DNA from: Bacteroidales bacterium
GTDB taxonomy: Bacteria; Bacteroidota; Bacteroidia; Bacteroidales; UBA932
DNA length: 55,169 nt
Direction of reading: 5' to 3'
NCBI GenBank assembly: GCA_017443025.1
Contig: JAFSPG010000011.1
Location: 1-55,169 of the forward strand
How positions within the stretch are numbered: position 1 is the first letter of the stretch; each line of letters opens with the position of its first letter. Under the pieces are notes generated by a model. The model did no database searches. It was not told the DNA's origin and was given only the letters and a program-made list of their open reading frames with translations. Of the stretch, positions 24,904 through 34,416 are shown one piece after another. Made by a program: the position numbers and the translations under genes.

Positions 24904-26301
24904 ATGGCTGAAAAACACTTTATCGCAGTTGATTTGGGAGCCACAAGCGGCAGGCTTATCCTTGCAACGCTTGGCGCCGGCTCTCTTGGTCTTGAAACCC
25001 TTCACCGTTTTCCTACTCCTCTTGTAGAGAAAGAAGGAAAATTTTTCTGGGATTACGAATCCCTTTGCGCATCGATTGTAGAAGGCCTGGCTATTGCCGG
25101 CAAAAAGGGCGTAAAGATAGAATCCATAGGTATAGATACCTGGGGCGTTGATTTCGTGAGGTTCGATGCCTCCGGAAAGATGATAGAAGCTCCGCGCTCA
25201 TACCGCGACCCTTATACCAACGGCATGCCGGATAAATTCTTTGCCGAAATGTCACGGGAGGTGCTGTTTGCCAAGACCGGCATTCAGGTGATGAATTTCA
25301 ATTCGGTATTCCAGATGTATGCCCAGAAAGGGCAGTATCCCCAGACGGCCAATATCCTTTTCCTCCCCGATGCACTTGGCTATTTCCTTACGGGAAAGAT
25401 GGTCACGGAATCCACCATTCTTTCTACATCAGCCCTGACGGATGCCTCTACCGCTCTTCCCGATGCTGAAATATGCGCCGTGGCCGGAGTAAGCCCGGAG
25501 ATGTTCGGCAAAGTTGTCAGGCCGGGTTCGGTTCTTGGCGTCCTGAAAGAGGAAATCGCTGCGAAGTGCGGCCTTGGCCCCGTGCCGGTAATTACCGTTG
25601 CCGGCCACGACACGGCTTCAGCCGTTGCCGCGGTGCCTGCCGCGGATACCAATTTCGCATATCTTTCGAGCGGGACCTGGAGCCTGATGGGAATTGAGGT
25701 TCCGCATCCTATTATAAATAAAGAATCGGCAAAGCTCAATTATACCAATGAGGGCGGCATCGAAGGTACCACCCGTTTTCTGAAGAATATTACCGGAATG
25801 TGGCTTCTGGAGCAGTGCCGTAAGGTATGGAAGGAGCAGGGTAAGGATTATGCTTACGATGAGCTTCACGCCATGGCCCGCAAAGAAAAGGATTTTGCAG
25901 GGCGCATCGACCCTGACGCTCCCTGCTTCGCCAGCCCCGGGAATATGCCCGCTGAAATCCGGAAGGCTCTCGGAAAAGACGATGTCAGCGACGCTCAGAT
26001 AGTCAGTTGTATATATCATTCGCTGGCCGACAAGTATGCGCAGGTACTCGAGAACCTCAGGAGCTTTGCTCCCTTCCCGATTGACTGCCTGCACGTTATC
26101 GGAGGCGGGAGCGTGAATGAAACCCTCAACCAGTGGACGGCCGATGCGGTCGGAATTCCGGTCCTGGCTGGCCCCGCTGAGGCGACTGCCATCGGCAACG
26201 TGATGATGCAGGCCGCTGCCGCCGGCCTTTCGGACGGCCGACAGGCCATGCGCCGCCTCATCGCCACCGCCTTCCCTCCCAAATTATTTGAATCGACATA
26301 A
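24904..26301 (+). CDS. rhaB: Rhamnulokinase (FGGY family)
   Basis: RhaB phosphorylates L-rhamnulose to L-rhamnulose-1-phosphate with ATP. The 465-residue FGGY kinase has VDLGATSGRLI near 8, GIDTWGVDFVRFD near 76, the hinge AGHDTASAVAAVP near 233, LSSGTWSLMG near 256 and HVIGGGSVNE near 398. VDLGATSGR and DTWGVD are typical of rhamnulokinases. Its position between a mutarotase gene and rhaA supports the substrate. It starts 8 nt after galM. Confidence 0.93.
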   Translation: MAEKHFIAVDLGATSGRLILATLGAGSLGLETLHRFPTPLVEKEGKFFWDYESLCASIVEGLAIAGKKGVKIESIGIDTWGVDFVRFDASGKMIEAPRSYRDPYTNGMPDKFFAEMSREVLFAKTGIQVMNFNSVFQMYAQKGQYPQTANILFLPDALGYFLTGKMVTESTILSTSALTDASTALPDAEICAVAGVSPEMFGKVVRPGSVLGVLKEEIAAKCGLGPVPVITVAGHDTASAVAAVPAADTNFAYLSSGTWSLMGIEVPHPIINKESAKLNYTNEGGIEGTTRFLKNITGMWLLEQCRKVWKEQGKDYAYDELHAMARKEKDFAGRIDPDAPCFASPGNMPAEIRKALGKDDVSDAQIVSCIYHSLADKYAQVLENLRSFAPFPIDCLHVIGGGSVNETLNQWTADAVGIPVLAGPAEATAIGNVMMQAAAAGLSDGRQAMRRLIATAFPPKLFEST

Positions 26302-26316
26302 TTAAATAAAAACGAT

Positions 26317-27570
26317 ATGAAAGAAGCTGAAATTGTCAAGGCTTATGAGATTGCGCGCGAACGCTATGCCGCAATCGGCGTCGACACCGACAAAGCCATC
26401 GCCACCCTCGAGAAAACCCCTATCTCCCTGCATTGCTGGCAGACCGACGACGTAGTCGGCTTCGAGCGTAACCAGGCCCTCTCCGGCGGCATCCAGACCA
26501 CCGGCAACTATCCCGGCCGCGCCCGCAACATCGACGAAGTCCGCGCCGACGTAAAATTTGCAAAAAGCCTCATCGCAGGTAGCCACAGGCTTAATCTTCA
26601 CGAAATATACGGCGACTTCGGCGGTAAATTCGTAGACCGCGACCAGGTTGACGTAACATATTTCCAGAGCTGGATACAGTGGGCCAAGGAGAATGGCCTC
26701 AAGCTTGACTTCAACTCCACTTCCTTCTCCCACCCCAAGAGCGGCAACCTCAGCCTCTCCAGCCCCGACCCCGCAATCCGCGAGTTCTGGATCGAACATA
26801 CCAAGAGATGCCGCCGCATAGCCGACGCTATGGGCAAGGCCCAGGGCGACCCCTGTATAATGAATATCTGGGTACACGACGGCTCCAAGGACCAGACTGT
26901 AGAGCGCAAGCGCTACCGCGAGATTTTCGCCCAGTCGCTCGATGAAATCCTCAAGGAAGATCTCCCCGGCATGAAGACCTGCCTGGAGGCGAAGCTCTTC
27001 GGTATCGGCCTCGAAAGCTATACCGTAGGCTCCCACGACTTTGTGGCCGGCTACTGCGCTACCCGCAAGCTTATGTATACCCTTGATACCGGACATTACG
27101 AGATGACGGAGAACGTTGCCGATATGGTAGCTTCGCTGCTTCTCTTCGTGCCTGAACTGATGCTGCACGTGAGCCGCCCGATTCGCTGGGACTCCGACCA
27201 CGTCACCATCATGAACGACCAGACTCTCGACCTCTTCAAGGAGATTGTCCGCGCCGACGCCCTGAACCGCAGCCACATCGGCCTCGATTACTTCGACGCC
27301 GCCATCAACCGCATCGGTGCCTACGTCATCGGCACAAGGGCTACCCAGAAGTGCGTCCTCAGCGCCCTGCTTGAGCCTCTTGCCAAGCTTCGTGAGTACG
27401 AAGACGCCGACAAGGGCTTCCAGAGGCTTGCTCTCCTGGAAGAAGCCAAGACACTTCCTTTCGGAGCCGTATTCGATTACTTCAATCTCAAGAACGGAGT
27501 TCCCGTGGGTGAGGCCTTCATCCCCGAAATCGAGAAATACGAACGTGAAGTCACATCCAAAAGACAGTAA
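26317..27570 (+). CDS. rhaA: L-rhamnose isomerase
   Basis: RhaA converts L-rhamnose to L-rhamnulose, the first cytosolic step of the pathway. The 417-residue protein matches the family in length and motifs: PISLHCWQTDDVVGFE near 29, NLHEIYGDF near 93, WVHDGSKD near 187, LDTGHYEMTENVADM near 256 and RWDSDHVTI near 289, which include metal-binding Glu, Asp and His residues. It starts 15 nt after rhaB and 3 nt before rhaT. Confidence 0.97.
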   Translation: MKEAEIVKAYEIARERYAAIGVDTDKAIATLEKTPISLHCWQTDDVVGFERNQALSGGIQTTGNYPGRARNIDEVRADVKFAKSLIAGSHRLNLHEIYGDFGGKFVDRDQVDVTYFQSWIQWAKENGLKLDFNSTSFSHPKSGNLSLSSPDPAIREFWIEHTKRCRRIADAMGKAQGDPCIMNIWVHDGSKDQTVERKRYREIFAQSLDEILKEDLPGMKTCLEAKLFGIGLESYTVGSHDFVAGYCATRKLMYTLDTGHYEMTENVADMVASLLLFVPELMLHVSRPIRWDSDHVTIMNDQTLDLFKEIVRADALNRSHIGLDYFDAAINRIGAYVIGTRATQKCVLSALLEPLAKLREYEDADKGFQRLALLEEAKTLPFGAVFDYFNLKNGVPVGEAFIPEIEKYEREVTSKRQ

Positions 27571-27573
27571 ACC

Positions 27574-28584
27574 ATGTATTTGATATTAGGACTGTTGATT
27601 ATAGCGATCGGCGCGTTCTGCCAGTCGAGCAGCTACGTGCCTATCAACAAGATAAAGCAGTGGAGCTGGGAGAGTTTCTGGCTTGTCCAGGGACTCTTCG
27701 CCTGGCTCGTCTTTCCTCTTCTCGGCGCGCTGCTTGCCGTCCCGGCAGGGGAATCACTCTGGACCCTTTTTGCTGCCCATCCCCGCGAGAGCCTTCTTAC
27801 CATGCTCTTCGGTGCACTCTGGGGAGTAGGTGGCCTGACCTTCGGCCTTAGCATGCGCTATCTTGGCGTAGCCATGGGGCAGAGCATAGCTCTTGGTACC
27901 TGCTCTGGTCTTGGAGCCATCCTCGGTCCGGTCCTTACCGGTCATGCCAATGACATTACCGCTGCCATCATCATCGGAGTCGTCGTAACCCTCATAGGCA
28001 TCGGAATAATCGGTGTCGCGGGAGCCATGAAAGCCTCCGCGCTCCCGGAAGAAGAAAAGAAGAAGGCCGTCAAGGACTTCAATTTCGGCAAGGGACTCTT
28101 CGTGGCCTTGCTCGCCGGCCTTATGAGCGCCTGCTTTGCAATCGGACTCAGCTTCGGCGCACCTCTTTCCTGGGCCGGAACAAAGCCGATTTTTGCACAG
28201 CTCCCCGCCACATTGCTGATTACCATAGGAGGTCTCCTTACCAACGCCTGCTATTGCTTCTTCCAGAATTCCAGGAACAAGACCTGGGGCGACTATAGGC
28301 AAAAGAGCCTTTGGGGTAACAATATCATGTTCTGCTGCCTTGCCGGCCTGCTGTGGTACAGCCAGTTCTTCGGACTTTCCCTCGGCAAAGGTTTCCTTGG
28401 CGATTACCCCGTGCTCATTACCTTCAGCTGGTGCATACTGATGGCCTTGAACGTAGTGTTCTCGAACGTATGGGGCATTCTCCTGAAGGAGTGGAAAGGC
28501 TGCCCGAAGAAGACTATAACCGTGCTTGTGTGCGGTTTGGCGGTACTGATTTTCAGCACCTTCCTCCCGCAGCTGCTTGCGTAA
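27574..28584 (+). CDS. rhaT: L-rhamnose/proton symporter
   Basis: A 336-residue inner-membrane carrier of the RhaT/DMT group with about ten hydrophobic segments. Family marks are FCQSSSYVPINKIKQWSWESFW near 16, GALWGVGGLTFGLSMRYLGVAMGQ near 82 and SIALGTCSGLGAILGP near 110. It imports L-rhamnose with a proton. It ends the operon; no rhaD aldolase, lactaldehyde reductase or AraC-type rhaR lies next to it. Confidence 0.95.
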   Translation: MYLILGLLIIAIGAFCQSSSYVPINKIKQWSWESFWLVQGLFAWLVFPLLGALLAVPAGESLWTLFAAHPRESLLTMLFGALWGVGGLTFGLSMRYLGVAMGQSIALGTCSGLGAILGPVLTGHANDITAAIIIGVVVTLIGIGIIGVAGAMKASALPEEEKKKAVKDFNFGKGLFVALLAGLMSACFAIGLSFGAPLSWAGTKPIFAQLPATLLITIGGLLTNACYCFFQNSRNKTWGDYRQKSLWGNNIMFCCLAGLLWYSQFFGLSLGKGFLGDYPVLITFSWCILMALNVVFSNVWGILLKEWKGCPKKTITVLVCGLAVLIFSTFLPQLLA

Positions 28585-28606
28585 TCAACTGACAGCATGA
28601 GCGCTA

Positions 28607-28638
28607 TTTTGTTTTAACTCCGATGTTGAGTAAATTTG
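28607..28638 (+). promoter_or_regulatory. Consensus promoter of the 684-residue protein gene
   Basis: TTTTG (28607-28611), a 19-nt spacer and TAAATTTG (28631-28638), 23 nt before the ATG at 28662. Confidence 0.8.
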
Positions 28639-28661
28639 CAGTTTCGGGTTAAACTGATAAG

Positions 28662-30716
28662 ATGGTTAAAAAGGGAATCATAGTTCAGATTCTGGTCCTG
28701 TGCCTGCTCCTCGCCGGTATCGGCGTGGGTATAATCGTCTTGTATTCAAACGATTCCAAGTCGTCTGACACGTCGGTTCCCGTAAAGGCAACTCTTTCTC
28801 CGGAACTTGCACAATATCCTTTGTTCCAGGCCGTTCCGGCCGACGCAGCCGCAGTGATGTCGGTCTCGTCGCTCCGAGACGGCCTGCGCATTCTCGGCGA
28901 TACCACATCGATGCTTCCTTCGTTCTTCAGCGGAACAGGGAAGCGTAGCGTCGAGAAGTTCCTGAAGGGCTTGGCAGAGTCTTCTCTCAAGGAACATCTC
29001 GGCGCAATGGCGGTCTCACTTCACTACGACCGCGACCTCGTGCCGCTTGTCCTGATTGAAGCATCTGATGTCTCATCCACGCTCATCCTTTCCAAAGCCT
29101 CGGCCCTCTCGCTTTACGCCAAGGCTCTCGGCGAAGGAGAAATCGTGGCGGTGAGCCCTTCCAGCGCGGTTCTAACTTCAGCATCCAGGCACTATGAAGT
29201 AGGGGCGAGCATTCTCGACCTCCCCGCATTCGGCCGCTCGGTATCAGGCATGAAGGGCAAGGATGCCATTTTCGTAGTGGGGAAGTACTGGTCGAAACTG
29301 GTGGCGAAAGTAATACGTTCTCCCTTCAGGGCGGCGTCATCCTTCCTTACCGAATACTCAGATGTGATGGTTTTCACGATGTCGCCGGAGAAGGATAATG
29401 CAAGGTGTTTCAGAATCGGAGACGGCAACAATGTCAATCCCGCCGGAGCATCCAGGTATCTCGACCGCTCGAAGATATCGGCCACAGAGGTACTTCCTTC
29501 AACTACTGTATTCGCTATTGGACAGACTACCGGCGACATGTCGTCGTTCATCAAGGCCAGAAAGCAGTTCCTTGACGCCAACGGGCGCCTTTCGCGCTAC
29601 GACGATTTCGCTGAAAAGTGGGCTGCCGGTTTGGATATCAAAGAGATAGTCAAGGCGGTAATCTTTGAGAAGGACGAGTGGCAGGAGATTCTGTGCCTCA
29701 GGCTCGGGAAACCTTCAGCTTCAGTAATACTCAAGGATTCAGGCATCGCCTCACTTAAGGAGTATAAACCGGCGGTCATTCCATACGCATATTCAGGATA
29801 TGCATCAATCCAGTTCGGTGCGGCTTATGCCATCCCGGATGAAGGATTCTTTTATTATAATGAAGGCTGGATGGTTGTCGGCGGCTGCGATGTCCTCACA
29901 TCGCTTCTTACCGACAAGCGCCAGAGCCTCGAAGATTTCATGAACAGGAACGGGATTCCGCACAAGGGAGAGTCTCCTTTCTTCTGGTTTGACGCCTCAG
30001 CTTACGCCACCCGTGCCACCGAAATCTTCACTGCCGATTATGTCCCGCACTTTGCAGCTACGCTCAAGGGCCTTGCCCGCGAGTGTGTGAGCATCTTCGG
30101 CTCGGAATGCCGTGTCAACCGCCTTACCACCATCAAGGCCGCCGCTGATGATTCGTCTTCTGAATTCGTAGAGACGGTTGTAATCGAGGTTCCAGGCGGA
30201 CCATTCACTGTTACCAATTTCAAGACGAACAAGAAGAATAAACTGGTCCAGAATCCGAACAAGTCCGTGTCGCTCCTCGACGAGAAGGGCAAGTCCCAGT
30301 GGACGATTCCGTTCTCCGAGCCGCTTTGCGGATATGTTTCCGACGTTGATCTGTTCGGCAACGGTAAAATCCAGTTCCTCTTTGCCGCAGGCTCGAAGTT
30401 CTATGTCCTCGACCGTCTGGGCCGTTTCGTAAGGGATTATCCAGCCGAGACAGGCAAGGAGATACTTCTCGGCCCCGTAGTATTTGACGGATATACGGCC
30501 ATGGTCCTTCACAAGGACAATACACTTGGAATGTATAACCTTCACGGGGTGATAAAGGAAGGCTGGAAGGGGATTGCCCCCGAAGAGCAGATTGCAGGCC
30601 TGCCAGAGCAGGTGCTCGAAAAGGGCAAGAAGGCCTGGAAAGTGCCTATCCCTTCAGGCTATATCATTTATCCCTACCTCGGAGGCGAAGCGATAAGAAA
30701 AGAAAAACTGAAATAA
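28662..30716 (+). CDS. Uncharacterised membrane-anchored extracytoplasmic protein
   Basis: A 684-residue protein with one N-terminal membrane segment (about 5-28) and a large part outside the cytoplasm. Residues 50-510 contain DUF3352-like features (FQAVPADAAAVMSVSSL, repeated SLKEYKP/SLKEHLG units), reminiscent of Bacteroidales proteins of unknown role. From about 515 a second domain has beta-propeller-like strands (SVSLLDEKGKSQWTIPF, DLFGNGKIQFLFAAGSKFY). I cannot give a function. It opens a probable operon with an acyl-CoA synthetase (13-nt gap), dCMP deaminase and CtpA. Confidence 0.75.
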   Translation: MVKKGIIVQILVLCLLLAGIGVGIIVLYSNDSKSSDTSVPVKATLSPELAQYPLFQAVPADAAAVMSVSSLRDGLRILGDTTSMLPSFFSGTGKRSVEKFLKGLAESSLKEHLGAMAVSLHYDRDLVPLVLIEASDVSSTLILSKASALSLYAKALGEGEIVAVSPSSAVLTSASRHYEVGASILDLPAFGRSVSGMKGKDAIFVVGKYWSKLVAKVIRSPFRAASSFLTEYSDVMVFTMSPEKDNARCFRIGDGNNVNPAGASRYLDRSKISATEVLPSTTVFAIGQTTGDMSSFIKARKQFLDANGRLSRYDDFAEKWAAGLDIKEIVKAVIFEKDEWQEILCLRLGKPSASVILKDSGIASLKEYKPAVIPYAYSGYASIQFGAAYAIPDEGFFYYNEGWMVVGGCDVLTSLLTDKRQSLEDFMNRNGIPHKGESPFFWFDASAYATRATEIFTADYVPHFAATLKGLARECVSIFGSECRVNRLTTIKAAADDSSSEFVETVVIEVPGGPFTVTNFKTNKKNKLVQNPNKSVSLLDEKGKSQWTIPFSEPLCGYVSDVDLFGNGKIQFLFAAGSKFYVLDRLGRFVRDYPAETGKEILLGPVVFDGYTAMVLHKDNTLGMYNLHGVIKEGWKGIAPEEQIAGLPEQVLEKGKKAWKVPIPSGYIIYPYLGGEAIRKEKLK

Positions 30717-30729
30717 AACCAGACCTTAT

Positions 30730-32382
30730 ATGGAATTCACATCTTTAAACAAGATTATTGAGCAGAGTTTCAAGAAAAACTGGGACCGTCCGGCCCTGTC
30801 CAACTATCAAGGTATCACGCTCAGGTACTCCGATGTTGCCAGGCGCATTGCCAAGCTTCATATCGCCTTCGAGCAGTGCGGGCTCGTCAAGGGCGACAAA
30901 GTTGCGATTTGTTCCCGTAACCAGGCCAACTGGGGCGTGAGCTTCCTTGCTGCGCTTACCTACGGAGCAGTTCCGGTTCCCATTCTTCACGAGTTCAAGC
31001 CCGGTAACATCCACTATCTCGTCAACCATTCCGAGGCCAAGGTCCTTTTTGTCGACGATGTCATATGGGAGGGACTCTCATCAGACGAAATGCCCGATCT
31101 GCAGGTTATCGTCCAGATAAATACCTTCAAGTTCCTCTATGCCAGGAGCGAAGAACTCTCCAATGTAAGGGAGCATCTGAACGAGAGCTTCGGCCGCAAG
31201 TACCCCAACTTCTTCGGCCCAGATGACCTCGACTACTATACAGACAGCGCCGACGAGCTGGCCCTCATCAATTATACATCAGGTACTTCCGGCTTCTCCA
31301 AGGGCGTAATGATTCCCTACAGGGCCCTCTACTCGAACGTTATGTTCGCGAGGAAGGTCGAGCCTCAGATGACGGCAAATTCCAACGTCGTGGCAATGCT
31401 TCCGTCCGCCCATATGTACGGAATGATGTTCGAGTTCCTCTTCGAGATGACTCTCGGCGCTCACGTCCACTTCCTTACCAGGGTACCCAGTCCGAAAATC
31501 ATCATGCAGGCCTTCTCGGAAATCAAGCCCGAGGTTATCATCGCCGTGCCTCTGATTATCGAGAAGATATACAAGTCAAAGCTCAAACCGGTTCTCGACA
31601 AGAACAAGATATTCTTCCGTATTCCAATACTCGACAAGGTAATTCTCAAAAGGATACGTACAGAACTTATCAATACCTTCGGAGGCAACTTCGAGGAGGT
31701 TATCCTCGGTGGAGCGGCATTCAACCCTGAGGTTGAGGCTTTCTTCAAGAAAATCAGTTTCCCTTATACCGTCGGCTATGGAATGACCGAATGCGCCCCT
31801 ATCATCGGCTATGTGCACTGGGACAAGACCAGACTTGGCTCCTGCGGCCAGGTAGCTCCCAACATGGAGCTCAGGATTGATTCCGACGACCCTGAAAACA
31901 TCCCCGGAGAAGTACAGGTACGCGGAGCGAATGTCTTCCTCGGATATTATAAGAATGAAGATGCCACAGCCAAGTCCTTTACAGACGACGGATGGTTCCG
32001 CACCGGCGATATGGGCATCATCGATGAGGATGGTTACCTCTACCTGCGCGGTCGTTCCAAGTGCATGATACTCGGCCCTTCCGGTCAGAATATCTATCCT
32101 GAGGAACTCGAGGCCGTCATTAACAACGTCACATATGTGGTCGATTCCCTCGTGGTCGAGGAAGACGGCGGACTTACCGCCATCATCTACCCCGATTACC
32201 ATCAGGGCGAACTCGACGGAATGAGCCGCCGCCAGCTTGAGGAGCGTCTTAACAAGGCTCTTCCCGAGATTAACAAGGAGATACCCAACTACGCTAAAAT
32301 CAAGAAGCTGGAATTCCTTCCCGAGGACTTTGAGCGTACTCCCAAGCGCAGTATCAAACGTTACTTATACCAGAGAAACTAA
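30730..32382 (+). CDS. Long-chain acyl-CoA synthetase family protein (AMP-binding)
   Basis: A 550-residue adenylate-forming enzyme that should activate a fatty acid with ATP and CoA. Motifs are INYTSGTSGFSKGVMIPY near 178 (P-loop), GYGMTECAPIIGY near 346, WFRTGDMGIIDEDGYLYLRGR near 418 and the C-terminal Lys in RTPKRSIKRYLYQ. It is a paralogue of the gene at 38377, with similar N-termini and gene length. Chain length of the substrate is unknown. Its stop overlaps the next gene's ATG (TAATG). Confidence 0.9.
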   Translation: MEFTSLNKIIEQSFKKNWDRPALSNYQGITLRYSDVARRIAKLHIAFEQCGLVKGDKVAICSRNQANWGVSFLAALTYGAVPVPILHEFKPGNIHYLVNHSEAKVLFVDDVIWEGLSSDEMPDLQVIVQINTFKFLYARSEELSNVREHLNESFGRKYPNFFGPDDLDYYTDSADELALINYTSGTSGFSKGVMIPYRALYSNVMFARKVEPQMTANSNVVAMLPSAHMYGMMFEFLFEMTLGAHVHFLTRVPSPKIIMQAFSEIKPEVIIAVPLIIEKIYKSKLKPVLDKNKIFFRIPILDKVILKRIRTELINTFGGNFEEVILGGAAFNPEVEAFFKKISFPYTVGYGMTECAPIIGYVHWDKTRLGSCGQVAPNMELRIDSDDPENIPGEVQVRGANVFLGYYKNEDATAKSFTDDGWFRTGDMGIIDEDGYLYLRGRSKCMILGPSGQNIYPEELEAVINNVTYVVDSLVVEEDGGLTAIIYPDYHQGELDGMSRRQLEERLNKALPEINKEIPNYAKIKKLEFLPEDFERTPKRSIKRYLYQRN

Positions 32383-32786
32383 TGCAGAAGTTCGATTGCA
32401 GTTATCTTGAAATGGCCGCTGTATGGGCCAGGAACTCATATTGCAAACGCCGTCAGGTCGGAGCCCTCATCGTCAAGGACAAGATGATTATCTCCGACGG
32501 CTACAACGGCACCCCCTCAGGCTTTGAAAATATCTGTGAAGATGAGAACGGAGTCACCAAGCCTTATGTGCTCCACGCCGAGGCAAATGCCATTTCAAAA
32601 GTGGCTAAATCGGGCAACAGCAGCTTAGGAGCAACGCTTTATGTCACTGCTTCTCCCTGCCTTGAATGTGCTAAACTTATTATTCAGGCCGGTATCAAGA
32701 GGGTAGTGTACCGCGACGAATACCGTATCACCGACGGCATCGACCTTCTCAAGAGAGCCGGTGTCGAAGTCGAACAGATTGATTAG
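32382..32786 (+). CDS. dCMP/cytidine deaminase family protein
   Basis: A 134-residue zinc enzyme likely to deaminate dCMP to dUMP for thymidylate synthesis. The zinc site is VLHAEANAIS (HxE, near 66) with SPCLECAKLI (PCxxC, near 91). The N-terminal WARNSYCKRRQVGALIVKD fits the ComEB/dCMP-deaminase group. Its ATG overlaps the stop of the acyl-CoA synthetase gene, so the two are translated together. CtpA begins 7 nt later. Confidence 0.9.
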   Translation: MQKFDCSYLEMAAVWARNSYCKRRQVGALIVKDKMIISDGYNGTPSGFENICEDENGVTKPYVLHAEANAISKVAKSGNSSLGATLYVTASPCLECAKLIIQAGIKRVVYRDEYRITDGIDLLKRAGVEVEQID

Positions 32787-32793
32787 TTGATAT

Positions 32794-34416
32794 ATGTCAG
32801 CAGGCCGTTCATCCATCATCACCACTTCTCTGGGCGTTGTCATAGGCGTCCTGCTCGTGCTCGTCATATCTTCCATCACCCGCAGCAACAAAATCAATGT
32901 TTCTTCTGGCGACTGGGCCAAGCTGAACGTCGTGTTGAATGCTGTCCGCGGGAACTATGTCGATGAGGTCAATACTCCGGAACTGACTGAAGCAGCTCTG
33001 GTAGCGGCTCTCGCCAAGCTGGACCCTCATTCGGTGTATCTGCCCCCGATGGATACCGAAGAGTCTGAAAGTGAGCTTGCGGGGCGTTTTGACGGCATAG
33101 GCATACAGTTCAACGTCCCGAACGACACTGCAATCGTCCTTGAAATCATCCCGGGTGGTCCGGCCGAAAAAGCAGGTCTCCTGCCGGGTGACCGTCTCCT
33201 GAAGGTCGACGATAAAGTCATCGCCGGCGTCAAGTTTCCCCAGGACAGTATGGTTCGGCGAATCAAGGGCCCTTCTGGAACGAAAGTACATATAGATGTG
33301 CTCCGCGATGGCGAGAAGATTTTCTTCGACCTTGTCCGTGCTCCCATCCCCCTCCACAGCGTGGATGCTTATCTGATGGCCGACGATACTACCGGTTATA
33401 TCCGTCTGACGAAGTTTGCAGCCACTACATTCCAGGAAGTCACTAAGGCAAGCGCTGACCTCCTGTCGAAGGGGATGAAACGCCTGATTCTCGATTTGAG
33501 AGGAAATTCCGGAGGATATTTCAACCAGGCCCTGCTGCTGTCGAACCTTTTCCTCGACAAGGGCCGGACCATTGTTTATCTTCAGGGCCTTCACCGCAAG
33601 AAGGAAATTTATACCAGCGACGGCCGTGGTATTCTCCGCTCGGTGCCGCTGACTATAATGATAGACGAGAGCAGCGCTTCTTCCAGCGAGATTCTTGCAG
33701 GAGCCATTCAGGATAATGACAGGGGAGTGGTAGTAGGCCGTCGCTCTTATGGAAAGGGACTTGTGCAGGAACCGCTGTTCTTCACCGACGGTTCGGCCGT
33801 CCGCATCTCAGTTGCCAGGTATTATACGCCTTCCGGCAGATGCATCCAGAGGCCATATCGCGGCGACGACGAATACAACTACGATTTTTATCGCCGTTAT
33901 GCAGCCGGTGAACTTTTCTCCCGCGACAGCATCAAGGCCGATACCAGCGAGGTTTACAGGACTCTTTCCGGACGAACAGTTTACGGCGGAGGCGGAATCA
34001 TCCCCGACATTTACGTGCCGATGGATACCACCCACGCCACTCAGTTCCACGTTAAAGTCAACCGCAGGGCTCTTCAGATGAGGTTTGCATCCCGAACATT
34101 CGACCTTCACAAACACAGACTTTCGGCAATCGACAATTATTCGTCGCTGGAATCATTCTTAGAGAATATCGATCTCTCCGCATCCTTCCTCAAGTTTGCG
34201 GCATCCGACGGAGTAGTTCCGAAAGGCGACGAATGGAAGCGCAGCCGCGAGTTCATCCTTCCTCTGCTCAAGGCTCTCATAGCCAGATATTCCAAGATGG
34301 GACAGGAGGCATATTACAAGATGCTCCTTCCTATCGACGATACCTTTGAAGTCGCCCTCTCGGCAACTTCACGGGTGTCTGAACTCTCGGAAGACGGGAC
34401 TTCTACTGGTGGATAA
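32794..34416 (+). CDS. C-terminal processing protease (S41 family)
   Basis: A 540-residue CtpA-type serine protease that trims or degrades envelope proteins. One N-terminal membrane segment (about 8-30) places the rest in the periplasm. The PDZ domain spans about 85-180 (FDGIGIQFNVP, GLLPGDRLLKVDDK). The catalytic Ser lies in IDESSASSSEILAGA near 290 and the Lys in RRSYGKGLVQEP near 316, forming the Ser-Lys dyad. The last 100 residues are helical. Its 3' end overlaps the convergent TonB-like gene by 14 bp. Confidence 0.93.
   Translation: MSAGRSSIITTSLGVVIGVLLVLVISSITRSNKINVSSGDWAKLNVVLNAVRGNYVDEVNTPELTEAALVAALAKLDPHSVYLPPMDTEESESELAGRFDGIGIQFNVPNDTAIVLEIIPGGPAEKAGLLPGDRLLKVDDKVIAGVKFPQDSMVRRIKGPSGTKVHIDVLRDGEKIFFDLVRAPIPLHSVDAYLMADDTTGYIRLTKFAATTFQEVTKASADLLSKGMKRLILDLRGNSGGYFNQALLLSNLFLDKGRTIVYLQGLHRKKEIYTSDGRGILRSVPLTIMIDESSASSSEILAGAIQDNDRGVVVGRRSYGKGLVQEPLFFTDGSAVRISVARYYTPSGRCIQRPYRGDDEYNYDFYRRYAAGELFSRDSIKADTSEVYRTLSGRTVYGGGGIIPDIYVPMDTTHATQFHVKVNRRALQMRFASRTFDLHKHRLSAIDNYSSLESFLENIDLSASFLKFAASDGVVPKGDEWKRSREFILPLLKALIARYSKMGQEAYYKMLLPIDDTFEVALSATSRVSELSEDGTSTGG

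Noticed and set aside
26302-27276. 324-codon ORF antisense to rhaA
   Set aside because: Same reason: rhaA on the plus strand is full length with all motifs, and the antisense product is not recognisable.
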